DNA of 64,000 nt from Nannocystis pusilla (GTDB taxonomy: Bacteria; Myxococcota_A; Polyangia; Nannocystales; Nannocystaceae): assembly GCF_026626665.1 (NCBI RefSeq), contig NZ_JAPNKE010000002.1, positions 786,501-850,500 on the forward strand, read 5' to 3'. The stretch's first letter is position 1, and the number at the start of each line of letters is the position of its first letter. The translations under genes and the position numbers were made by a program. Shown here one piece after another: positions 48,626 through 56,655 of this stretch. Under the pieces are notes generated by a model that was not told where the DNA came from, searched no databases, and saw only the letters and a program-made list of their open reading frames with translations.

Positions 48626-49584
48626 TCAGGGGCGGCAGACGGGCGGCGCGGGGCCGATGCTCGGCGGCTGGCGCGGCTGCGGGGGCGGCTGCGGGGGCGG
48701 CGGAGGCGGCTTGCCGAACTCGTCGACGACGTTGTTGTTGAGGTAGTCCTGGGCGCCGCTGGTGGTGGCGCCCCCGGGGGTCCACCAGCCGAAGGCGCCG
48801 TTGGCGTCCATGCCGAGCGGGCCGCCGAACAGGAAGCCCGACACCGCGCCGACGGCGTTGTTGAGGATCGGGTTGGCGGCCTCCCGGCTGGGGCGCATGA
48901 AGGCGGGGAAGATCTTGAGGAAGGCGTCGGCGCGGGCGCGGTTGGCCGCGGCCATCTCGCGCGCGACCTGGTTGATCACGTTGCCCTTGACCGTGCCGCG
49001 CAGGGCCGCCTTGGCGGCGCTCTTGGTCAGCGCCGCGTTGAGGAAGCGGTTGGCGATCTTGTCGCTGAGCTTGCCGAGGAGCTTGTTGAACAGCCACTGC
49101 AGCGCCCAGTCGATGGCGAAGCTGAGGAGGCCGTGGAAGAAGTCGCCCCAGGTCATGCCCGCGTAGTGGGTGTTGAAGGCGATGACGATGCCGGGGCGCT
49201 TGGGGAACGGGGTGCCGCAGTTGAGGTTCAGGTTGATGCAGGCGTACGGGATGATGCACACCGCCGCGGGCTTGCCCTCGGCCTTGTACTCGGTGGTGCC
49301 CCAGTACGACTTCGAGGCGCTGAACAGGATGTCGAGCGGCAGCAGGTACGACGGCGTGCCGATGTGCGGGATGCCGGGGCCGATGTCGCTGCCCTTCTGC
49401 ACGAGCGCGCCCAGCTGGTGCTGTGGGTGACGGCGCGCTGGTAGGTGCCCTTCCAGCCGCACAGCAGGTGGAAGCAGAAGTACGGCACGGGCGCCGGCAG
49501 CGGCGCGGGCGAGCCGATCGGCCACGGGATGTGGAGGTCGTAGCCGATCATCGGGTGGAAGTCTTTGAGGACGGCGAACGGCAC
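48626..49584 (-). CDS. T6SS-cluster protein, PAAR-like N-terminus, unknown C-terminus
   Basis: About 319 residues after correction. Start GTG 49584 (VPFAVLKDFHPMIGYDLHIPWPIG). The N-terminal 130 residues have spike-tip features: GTYQRAVTHS, GSDIGPGIPHIG, LPLDILFSASKS, CIIPYACINLNLNC. A hydrophobic/helical region follows (FHGLLSFAIDWALQWLFNKLLGKLSDK) and a Pro-rich tail (PPPPPQPPPQPRQPP). The frame breaks near 49425, fixed by one base. Between two DUF2169 genes. Possibly an effector with C-terminal toxin, but I cannot name one. Confidence 0.6.
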
Positions 49585-49587
49585 GGG

Positions 49588-49605
49588 ATGTCCCTCAGAA
49601 CATGT
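49588..49605. repeat. Interspersed palindromic element, intergenic
   Basis: atgtccctcagaacatgt between the DUF2169 copy 3 stop and the PAAR-like start. Confidence 0.7.
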
Positions 49606-49608
49606 CCT

Positions 49609-50568
49609 TCAGCGCAGGGCGACGAGCTCGCACACGCGCTTCTCCAGCGGGTTCAGGACGTAGCGGAACGGGTAGCGGTAGGACACGAACACGCGCAGCA
49701 GGTCGGGCTCGACGCCGATCTGGTCGATCGCGGGGGTCTTCTCGGCGGTCTCGTCGCCGAACGCGAGGTGCACGCGCAGGAGGTTGTCAGGCAGGTGGAA
49801 GACGAGCGGGCCGTCCTCGCGCACGCCGGTGAGCGAGACGCGATCGCCGGGCTTGACCGCGGGGATGATGAGCTGCGGGAAGGCGGCGTTGTAGAAGGTG
49901 GGCCGCAGGACGGTGAGCATGCCGGTGTCGGGGTCGAACTCGAGGCTGCGGCGCATCCGCGGGCCGAAGCCCTGGCCGGGGCAGCAGGTGCCGACGGGCT
50001 CGGGGCGGTCGTCCCAGCGCGCGAGCAGGGCCGCGGGGTCCTCGATGTTGGGCAGCGGCTGGCCCTCGGCGGCGCGCTCGTCGGGGTAGTAGCCGCGGCC
50101 GCCGGGGTTGTCGGGGAAGCCGACGCCGAGGCCGTCCCACTCGAAGCTGCCGCCGAAGCTGCGATCGAGGGTCAGCGGCATGACGCGGAACGGCTCCGGC
50201 GCGCCCGGGACCAGGCCGCGCGGGCCTCGCTTCCACACGCGATCGCCGAACACGGCGAGGCGGCTGCGGAAGGCGGCGCCGACCCGCACGTCGAGGTCGA
50301 GGCGCGGGACGGGCCGGGCCGAGCGGGCGGCGCCGAACACCAGCAGGTCGACGCCGCCGCGGTAGAACAGCTCGTCGCCGGGCAGCGGTCCCTGCGGGCT
50401 GTCCCATGGGGCAGGTGAAATCTCCCACGCCTGCTCGCGGGCGACGCGGAGGCGGTCGCCGACGATGTCGTAGGTGATCCGCACTGCGACGGAGCCGAAC
50501 AGCCGGCGCTCGTCGATGCCGCCGCGGAACAGGCGGGCGTGGTACGGCGAGCGGTTGTCGAGCTTCAC
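49609..50568 (-). CDS. DUF2169 family protein (T6SS accessory), copy 3
   Basis: 319 residues from ATG 50568 (MKLDNRSPYHARLFRGGIDERRLFGSVAVRITYDI). DUF2169 motifs: LLVFGAARSARPVPRLDLDVRVG, VFGDRVWKRGPRG, MPLTLDRSFGGSFEWDG, FPDNPGGRGYYPDE, LPNIEDPAALLARWDDRPEPVG. Ends in a highly basic, aromatic tail region (RYPFRYVLNPLEKRVCELVALR). An in-frame palindromic element lies at 50399-50416. Operonic with the PAAR-like protein, 24 bases away. Confidence 0.85.
   Translation of the reverse strand: MKLDNRSPYHARLFRGGIDERRLFGSVAVRITYDIVGDRLRVAREQAWEISPAPWDSPQGPLPGDELFYRGGVDLLVFGAARSARPVPRLDLDVRVGAAFRSRLAVFGDRVWKRGPRGLVPGAPEPFRVMPLTLDRSFGGSFEWDGLGVGFPDNPGGRGYYPDERAAEGQPLPNIEDPAALLARWDDRPEPVGTCCPGQGFGPRMRRSLEFDPDTGMLTVLRPTFYNAAFPQLIIPAVKPGDRVSLTGVREDGPLVFHLPDNLLRVHLAFGDETAEKTPAIDQIGVEPDLLRVFVSYRYPFRYVLNPLEKRVCELVALR
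50399..50416. repeat. Interspersed palindromic element, in-frame copy
   Basis: ctgtcccatggggcaggt in DUF2169 copy 3 (PAPWDSPQG). Confidence 0.6.
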
Positions 50569-50576
50569 GGGCGCCT

Positions 50577-50981
50577 CTAGCAGTTGACGAGCACGCGCTC
50601 GCCGTCGATCCGGACGTCGTCGTTGGCCTCGACCCGGACGTCGCCGAGCTCGGCGGTGATCGTCTGCACGCGCGCGGTGCTGCGGAGGTCGCCGGCGGCA
50701 ATGAGGTCGAGGTCGCCGCCGGTCGACAGCGACAGGGCCTCTTCGGAGCGCAGGGTCAGCTTCTTGGCGTCGAGCACCAGCTCACCGGCGGCCTTGAGGG
50801 TCAGGCCGGCGCCTTCGAAGCGCAGCACCGGGCCGGTCTCGCGGACCTCGATCGCCAGCACGACCTTGCCGTCGCGGCCGAACAGCTCGAGGGTGTCGAC
50901 GGCCGGGTCGCGGCGCAGCTCGACGCGGTGCTGACCGACGAGTTCGAGGGCAGTGGCCGGCGCGTCGTGTTCCTCGGGCAT
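50577..50981 (-). CDS. Small beta-solenoid T6SS protein
   Basis: 134 residues from ATG 50981. The second half is a regular run of short strands (GAGLTLKAAGELVLDAKKLTLRSEEALSLSTGG), the look of the VgrG/gp5 needle-like beta-helix tip. Eight bases upstream of DUF2169 copy 3 on the same strand. Likely a spike accessory. No catalytic residues. Confidence 0.6.
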   Translation of the reverse strand: MPEEHDAPATALELVGQHRVELRRDPAVDTLELFGRDGKVVLAIEVRETGPVLRFEGAGLTLKAAGELVLDAKKLTLRSEEALSLSTGGDLDLIAAGDLRSTARVQTITAELGDVRVEANDDVRIDGERVLVNC

Positions 50982-51054
50982 GCGGTGATGCTTCCACAGA
51001 AACGACTGCGGGGGCGGCGGCGCAGCGAGGGCCGCACGCGCGCGCGGGCGCTCG

Positions 51055-51822
51055 TCAGCGCGCGCACTCGAAGTGGGTGACCTGGCCGCGCACGACGGCG
51101 ACGCGGTGGACGATGGGCGCGGCGGGCTCGTCGGGGTTGAAGACGCGCACCTCGTGCTCGCCGGGCGCGAGGGTGAGCACCATCTCCGAGCCGGGCATGC
51201 AGCTGCCGCCGCCGACGTCGCAGCGCTGGGTGCAGCGCAGCGCGAGCGAGCCCTGAGTGCGCGAGGTGAGGATCGAGGCGGTGAGTCCGACGAGGACGAG
51301 GACGCCGACGACGAGGGCGAGGGTGGGGGCGCTGGCGCCACGTCGCGGCTGGGCGTCGACCGGCGCGGCGGCGCGCGCCGGGCCGCTCGGGCGCACGATC
51401 CACGGGCCGAAGAGGAAGCAGAGGAGGGCGAAGCCCAGCAGCCACCAGCTGGGTCCGGTGGCGACCGTGACGCCGTCGCCGGAGCCCTGCAGGAAGGCGT
51501 GCAGGGCGTCGTAGTCGGCGCGCGCGGAGGCCTCGTCGGTGACGCCGAGGGCGAGCTCGCGGCCGCTGGCGTCGATCAGGACGGTGACGCCGCGCGTGCC
51601 GGCCCGGCCGGCGTGGGTGTCGAAGCGGTGATCGACGATCGCGTCGAGCGGAATCTCCCGGGCGCGCTCGAAGCCGAGGAGCCCGGCCGCGTAGCTGCAG
51701 CTGCCGCGCGCGCGGTCGCAGCGGAGCTCGGTGTGGTCGAGTCCGGCGAGCAGCAAGAACCCGCCGACGAACACGACGACGACGGTGCCGAGGATCTGCT
51801 GGCCGCGCGGGGAGAGAGCCAT
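51055..51822 (-). CDS. Membrane protein of unknown function
   Basis: 255 residues with TM helices ILGTVVVVFVGGFLLLAGL (near residue 10), WWLLGFALLCFLFGPWIV (near 125) and LALVVGVLVLVGLTASIL (near 168). An extracytoplasmic C-terminal domain contains Cys pairs (LRCTQRCDVGGGSCMPG) and an EVRVFNPDEPA region, possibly a PEGA-like beta sandwich. First gene of the T6SS strand. Unknown function. Confidence 0.6.
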   Translation of the reverse strand: MALSPRGQQILGTVVVVFVGGFLLLAGLDHTELRCDRARGSCSYAAGLLGFERAREIPLDAIVDHRFDTHAGRAGTRGVTVLIDASGRELALGVTDEASARADYDALHAFLQGSGDGVTVATGPSWWLLGFALLCFLFGPWIVRPSGPARAAAPVDAQPRRGASAPTLALVVGVLVLVGLTASILTSRTQGSLALRCTQRCDVGGGSCMPGSEMVLTLAPGEHEVRVFNPDEPAAPIVHRVAVVRGQVTHFECAR

Positions 51823-51894
51823 GCGCGCGATGGTACGCGAGCCGCCGGCGCAGGCGAAGCAGGCGCGGGAGCGAGCGGAGCGGGCGAGCGGGAT

Positions 51895-51912
51895 CTGTCC
51901 CGAGGGACAGGT
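51895..51912. repeat. Interspersed palindromic element, intergenic
   Basis: ctgtcccgagggacaggt, the best match to the family consensus. Confidence 0.9.
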
Positions 51913-52119
51913 GGATGGTCCGGCTACCGGCCGCGGGGGCGTGAGGCGAGGGCGTCGCCGAAGACCGGCGCGGGAGACGACGCGGACGGCGGGCTGTGCT
52001 CGCGGGTGATCTCGGCGCCGCCGACACGAGCGACGGCCACGGCTCAGGCCGGTGACCGGCGGGCCCAGGCGAGGTCGGCTGGCCTTTCGGTCAGGCTGTC
52101 CGAAGGAGCAGGTACGAGC

Positions 52120-52158
52120 AGCCTGGCTCTTCGGGCAGGCTGTCCGAAGAGCCAGGCT
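52120..52158 (-). terminator. Hairpin adjacent to the methyltransferase stop
   Basis: Arms agcctggctcttcgg (52120-52134) and ccgaagagccaggct (52144-52158) are perfectly complementary over 15 bases with a 9-base loop. The TAG of the methyltransferase (52159) abuts it. No U-tract follows on the minus strand, so factor-independent termination is uncertain, but the hairpin could protect the 3' end. It includes a degenerate palindromic element. Confidence 0.65.
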
Positions 52159-52971
52159 CTAGCGGCGGGCGATGACGCCGGCGAAGAAGAAGTCGAGCGG
52201 GACGCCCTCGTCCTCGCGGAAGCCGTCCTCGAGGTGCGAGCCGAACAGCTCGATCATGGCGTCCTTGATCTCGCCCTCGAGCGCGGACAGGGCCGGGTGG
52301 GTGATGTAGCCGGTGTCGAGCAGCCAGCGGGTGGCGTCGACGCCGGACTTGAACCACAGGCGGAAGTTGTGCTGCCAGCAGGTGTCGATGACGAGGCCGC
52401 CGCGGCCGAGCAGGTCGAGCACCGGATCGATCTCGCGGGGCGTCGGCGGCTCGGCGACGGTGTCGAGCTCGAGGTGCTCGGCGAACTTCTGGTAGGTGGC
52501 CATCGCCTGCGGGGCGCTGGTGGCGAGGCTGGTCAGGATGCCGACGCGGCCGCCGGGGCGGACGAGGCGGCCCATCGCCGGCAGCACACGCGGCCAGTCG
52601 AGGTAGGCGAGGGCGAACCGCATCGACACGACGTCGAACGAGTGCGCGGGCGCGTCGGCGATGAAGTCCTCGGCCTTCGAGCGCACGGGCAGCAGGTGCA
52701 GGCCCTCCTCGGCGGCGCGCTCGACGGCGAGGCGCAGCATGTTCTCCGAGGGGTCGACGGCGACGGTCTCGCCGGGGGCGATCAGCCGCATCATCGGCAA
52801 GGTGGCGGCGCCGCTGCCACACGCGAGGTCGACCAGGCGCTCGCCGCGGCGGAGGTGCAGGTCGCGCGTGAGCCGGTCGTTCGGCGTCTTGACGTTGGGG
52901 CTCCAGAGGTCGTCGTAAAACTCGGCGACGCGGTCGTACGTCGACTGGAAGTAATGATCGAGGCTCTGCAC
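52159..52971 (-). CDS. SAM-dependent methyltransferase, class I
   Basis: 270 residues from GTG 52971 (VQSLDHYFQSTYDRVAEFY). Alternative TTG 53061 is less convincing. Motif I LVDLACGSGAATLPMM, motif II VAVDPSENML, FDVVSMRFALAYLDWPRVL and GRLVRPGGRVGI are typical of small-molecule methyltransferases. No insertion. Substrate unknown. Followed by the hairpin at 52120-52158. Confidence 0.8.
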   Translation of the reverse strand: MQSLDHYFQSTYDRVAEFYDDLWSPNVKTPNDRLTRDLHLRRGERLVDLACGSGAATLPMMRLIAPGETVAVDPSENMLRLAVERAAEEGLHLLPVRSKAEDFIADAPAHSFDVVSMRFALAYLDWPRVLPAMGRLVRPGGRVGILTSLATSAPQAMATYQKFAEHLELDTVAEPPTPREIDPVLDLLGRGGLVIDTCWQHNFRLWFKSGVDATRWLLDTGYITHPALSALEGEIKDAMIELFGSHLEDGFREDEGVPLDFFFAGVIARR

Positions 52972-53158
52972 GCGCCGCAGCGATACACCGAAGCCGACCC
53001 CCGTGCAACGTTCGTGGAGGCTGTGCAGCCGCGGATCCTGAAGCTCTGTGCAGGTGCGCAACGGCTCGCGCAGTCACCCCGGCAGGGCCCCCAGCGGCCG
53101 CGACAGAACTAAAACACCAGCGACAGAAGTACGACGCGCCGTGCCAGCGGGCCGTGCT

Positions 53159-53815
53159 TCAGGCGGCCTCGGAGATGTCCCGCGGGAGCGAGCCGCGGCA
53201 CACGAGCACCTCGGCCGGCGGGAAGTTGGGCACGACGATCTGCCGCCGCTGCTCGGCGAAGTAGCGGCCGAGGTAACGGCCGAGGTGGAACTGCGAGAAG
53301 CCCCGCGTGGTGCTGTAGACGATCACGTGCGCGTGCAGGTAGCCGTACTGCACGAACACGCCGCCGGGCGCGAGCACCCGCGCGACGCTGTCGAGGATCG
53401 CGTCGCGCAGGTCCGGCGGCAGCAGGCTCATGCCGAGGCACGAGACGATGGCGTCGACCGGACCGGCGTGCCCGGCGGCCGCGAGGTGGGTGCCGAGGTC
53501 GGCCGCACTTCCGTGGATGGCGACGAGCCGCGGGTCGGGCAGGCGTCGCGCGGTCGCCTCGAGCAAGGGGCCGTCGATCTCGACCCCGTACAGGCGCGCG
53601 TCCGGCCGCATCGCGGCGAGCAACTTCTCGGTGACGGTGCCGGTGCCGGTGCCGAGCTCGATGACGCTGCGGGCCCGACCGAGGTCGGCGCCCTGGACCA
53701 GCGCGTCGACGAGGAACCGCGAGCTCGGCACGAAGGAGGCAGTCTGGTCCCAGTCACGCCAGCCGTTGAGGAAGAAGTGCCAGGCGGCCCGCATCCGGTC
53801 GATCGAGGAGGTCAC
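53159..53815 (-). CDS. Methyltransferase, phospholipid N-methyltransferase-like
   Basis: 218 residues from GTG 53815 (VTSSIDRMRAAWHFFLNGW). FVPSSRFLVDALVQG and VIELGTGTGTVTEKLL place it near PmtA/KsgA-type methyltransferases. VSCLGMSLLPPDLRDAILDSV is the acceptor part. A candidate for phosphatidylethanolamine N-methylation, but the lipid role is only inference. Confidence 0.7.
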   Translation of the reverse strand: MTSSIDRMRAAWHFFLNGWRDWDQTASFVPSSRFLVDALVQGADLGRARSVIELGTGTGTVTEKLLAAMRPDARLYGVEIDGPLLEATARRLPDPRLVAIHGSAADLGTHLAAAGHAGPVDAIVSCLGMSLLPPDLRDAILDSVARVLAPGGVFVQYGYLHAHVIVYSTTRGFSQFHLGRYLGRYFAEQRRQIVVPNFPPAEVLVCRGSLPRDISEAA

Positions 53816-53925
53816 AGGGCGGCGATTGTAACCGGCCGCAGCCGTTTGTCACGGCGAGGCGGACCAGCGCCGTGCGTGCGCAGCCGCCTACGCATGCGAC
53901 CCCCGATCTCGGCGGCAGCGGCGCG

Positions 53926-56655
53926 TCAGTTGTGGACCTCGTAGACCTCGCCGCACTCGCTGACGCGCGGGCCTTGACGGTTCTCGACCGGGCTCGTGCG
54001 CGGCTTGAGCGGCCGCAAGTTGGGCGGCAGCTCGAGCTCGGGCCAGATCTCCATCATCGCCTCGACGACCGCCGGATCGAACTGGCTTCCGCCCAGCTTG
54101 CTGACCTTCTCCGCGGCGATCCGCGGCTCCATGCCGGCGCGGTAGATGCGGTCGGAGACCATCGCGTCCCAGCAGTCGGCGACGCTGACGACGCGCACGC
54201 TCGGCGGGATGTCGTCGCCGCGCAGACGATCGGGGTAGCCGCCGCCGTCCCAGCGCTCGTGGTGGTGCAAGGCGAAGCGCCGCAGCTCGGCGAGCTCGGG
54301 CGACTTCTCGAGGATCTTGCCGCCGAGCACGGTGTGCTGGCGGATGACCTCGATCTCCTCGAGGGTCAACGCGCCGGGCTTGTTGAGCACCTTGTCGGGG
54401 ATGCCGATCTTGCCGACGTCGTGCAGCAGGGCGCCGAGCTCGATGGTCCGCAGGAGCGGCCGCGCGAGCTTCATGTGCTCGGCGATCCGCACCGCGAAGT
54501 AGCTGACGCGCTCGGAGTGGCCGCCGGTGTAGAAGTCCTTGGCGTCGATGGCGGCGACCAGCGTGCGCACGGTGTCGATGAAGAAGCCGTGGACGCGGGT
54601 CTCGAGCGAGCTGCTCTTGGTAGCGAGCTCCTCGTTGAGGCGGGTGAGGTACGACTCGTAGTGCTGGGCCCGCAGCAGGTTGCCGACGCGGGCCTTGAGC
54701 TCCTCGGGCAGGAAGGGCTTGACGAGGTAGTCGCTGGCGCCGCGCCGGAGGCCGCGCACGCGGTCGCGGCCGTCGGCGCGGGCGGTCAGCAGCAGCACCG
54801 GCAGGCGCTCGAAGTCGGGGTCCTTGCGCAGCTGCTCGACCAGCTGGAAGCCCGAGAGCTTGGGCATCATGACGTCGGAGATGACGAGCGCGGGCCGGAC
54901 ATCGCGGACCTTCTGCAGGCCCTCCTCGCCGTTGTTGGCGGTGTAGACGTCGTGCTGCGGCGCGAGCAGGCGCTCGATGACGCGGACGATCTCGGGGTGG
55001 TCGTCGATGACGAGGATCCGGCTGCGCTCGCCGCGAGCGGCCAGCAGGTGCTCGCCGAGCAGCGGGACGGCGCCGGGGAACGACAGGTCCGGGGTCGGCA
55101 TCGTCGCGTCGAGCAGCTTGACCCGCTCGATCGCCGGCAGGCGCTCGATCCGCGTCATGCTCATGGCCGGCATGGCGAGGATGTCCTCGGGGACAGGGAT
55201 GGCCAGCATCGACTCGCCGGGGGCCGGCTGCGCCGGGGCCATCCCGACCAGCTCGGTCGGGTCGAGCGGGCGGCTCGGCAGCTCGACGGTCATGGTGGTG
55301 CCGCGCCCGGGCTGCTCTCGACCACGACCTCGCCGTCGTGGCGGTTGACGATCGTCTTGACCAGCGCGAGGCCGATGCCGGTGCCCTCGAAGGCGCGCGT
55401 CGAGGTGGCGTCGCCCTGGAAGAACGGGGTGAACAGCTTGGCCTTGACCGCGTCGTTCATGCCGATGCCGGTGTCGCTCACCGACAGGCGCACGCGCTCG
55501 CCGTCGACGCCGACGCCGACGCCGACGCGACCCCCGGCCGGGGTGAACTTGACCGCGTTGCTGATCAGGTTGCGGGCGACCTTGCCGAGCTCGCGCGCGC
55601 TGCCGATGACGACCACCGGCTCGGGCGGCGGGTCCCACTGCAGGACCAGCTTGCGCTGGCGCGCGGTGCTGCCGAACGCCTTGACTTGCTCGTCGACGAC
55701 GGCGCGCAGGTCGATCGGTTCGCGCGTGAGCGGCTGGTCGCGCGCGCCGTACTTCGAGTAGTCGAGGAGGTCGTTGATGAGGTCGTAGAGCTGTCGCGTG
55801 GCGGTGTGCATGTCCTCGAACACCTGCCGGACCTCGCCGCGCGCGTTGCCGGCGAGCAGGCCCTCGAGCGGGGTGAGGATGCAGGTCAGCGGGGTCCGCA
55901 GCTCGTGCGACATGTTGTCGAGGAACTGGCTCTTGGCCCGGTAGGCCTCCTCGATCTCGCGGTTCTTCTCCGAGACCTCCTGGTAGCTGTGGGTGATGCG
56001 CTCGTAGACGCTGCGCAGCTCCTCGTTGGTCTGCATGGGCGAACGCGGCGTCGAACAGGCGCCGGCGCAGGCGGCGGTTGAAGTAGGCGCCGACGGTGAC
56101 GGTGGTGGCGGTCGAGATCAGGAAGATGCTGTTGGCGGCGAACACCGACCAGTCCCACTGCGCCAGCGGCACCGGGTCGAGCGCGAGCAGCAGGCCGACG
56201 AAGGTGAGGTAGACGGCGGTGGAGGTGACGAGGACGTGCAGCGGGCCGATCGGGACGAACACGCCGACGGCGATCAGCGTGAGGGTGATGCCGGCGTAGT
56301 AGTGGCTCTTGTGGCCGAGGTTGAGCGCGCTCATCAGGCCCATGAAGGAGCCGATGAGGTACATGGCCAGGGCGCACACGCTCTCGACGTAGCGCTGGAA
56401 CCGCGGCCGCTGGCTGAACTTGAGCAGGCCGACCATCACCAGCGCGAGCGCGAGGCGCATGGCGAAGAACTTGGCGACCAGGGCCGGGTCGTCGAGGCTG
56501 ATGATGTCGAGGACGCCGAAGCCGAGCATCAAGGCGATGCCGAGGTAGGTGACGCGGCGGTAGCCGGCCGCGACGTCCTCCCGCACGCGCGCGGCGAAGC
56601 CCTCGTCGCGCGACAAGGTGCTCTCGCTGACGGTGGGGAGGTCGCTCCTGCTCAT
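53926..56655 (-). CDS. Hybrid sensor: membrane histidine kinase + REC + HD-GYP phosphodiesterase
   Basis: About 909 residues after correction. The ATG at 56655 overlaps the stop of the PilZ-fusion gene (ATGA). Six N-terminal TM helices (VTYLGIALMLGFGVLDII to SIFLISTATTVTVGAYF), a coiled coil, HisKA with NMSHELRTPLTCIL, HATPase with NLISNAVKFTP, DTGIGM and GTGIGLALV. Then a REC domain (ILVIDDHPEIV, VISDVMMPKLSG, DYLVKPF) and a complete HD-GYP: LLHDVGKIGIPD, HHERWDGGGYPD. HD-GYPs degrade c-di-GMP. Two breaks: near 56035 (gain of one or loss of two bases) and near 55305 (one base missing). It would tie a membrane signal to c-di-GMP turnover. Confidence 0.88.
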   Translation of the reverse strand: MSRSDLPTVSESTLSRDEGFAARVREDVAAGYRRVTYLGIALMLGFGVLDIISLDDPALVAKFFAMRLALALVMVGLLKFSQRPRFQRYVESVCALAMYLIGSFMGLMSALNLGHKSHYYAGITLTLIAVGVFVPIGPLHVLVTSTAVYLTFVGLLLALDPVPLAQWDWSVFAANSIFLISTATTVTVGAYFNRRLRRRLFDAAFAHADQRGAAQRLRAHHPQLPGGLGEEPRDRGGLPGQEPVPRQHVARAADPADLHPHPARGPARRQRARRGPAGVRGHAHRHATALRPHQRPPRLLEVRRARPAAHARTDRPARRRRRASQGVRQHRAPAQAGPAVGPAARAGGRHRQRARARQGRPQPDQQRGQVHPGRGSRRRRRRRRRRARAPVGERHRHRHERRGQGQAVHPVLPGRRHLDARLRGHRHRPRAGQDDRQPPRRRGRGREQPGRGTTMTVELPSRPLDPTELVGMAPAQPAPGESMLAIPVPEDILAMPAMSMTRIERLPAIERVKLLDATMPTPDLSFPGAVPLLGEHLLAARGERSRILVIDDHPEIVRVIERLLAPQHDVYTANNGEEGLQKVRDVRPALVISDVMMPKLSGFQLVEQLRKDPDFERLPVLLLTARADGRDRVRGLRRGASDYLVKPFLPEELKARVGNLLRAQHYESYLTRLNEELATKSSSLETRVHGFFIDTVRTLVAAIDAKDFYTGGHSERVSYFAVRIAEHMKLARPLLRTIELGALLHDVGKIGIPDKVLNKPGALTLEEIEVIRQHTVLGGKILEKSPELAELRRFALHHHERWDGGGYPDRLRGDDIPPSVRVVSVADCWDAMVSDRIYRAGMEPRIAAEKVSKLGGSQFDPAVVEAMMEIWPELELPPNLRPLKPRTSPVENRQGPRVSECGEVYEVHN

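Larger units (their letters stand above)
51823..52158. other. Intergenic region with palindromes
   Basis: About 335 bases with no supported gene. Element at 51895-51912 (ctgtcccgagggacaggt), ggctgtccgaaggagcagg near 52096, and the long hairpin at 52120-52158. Confidence 0.6.
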
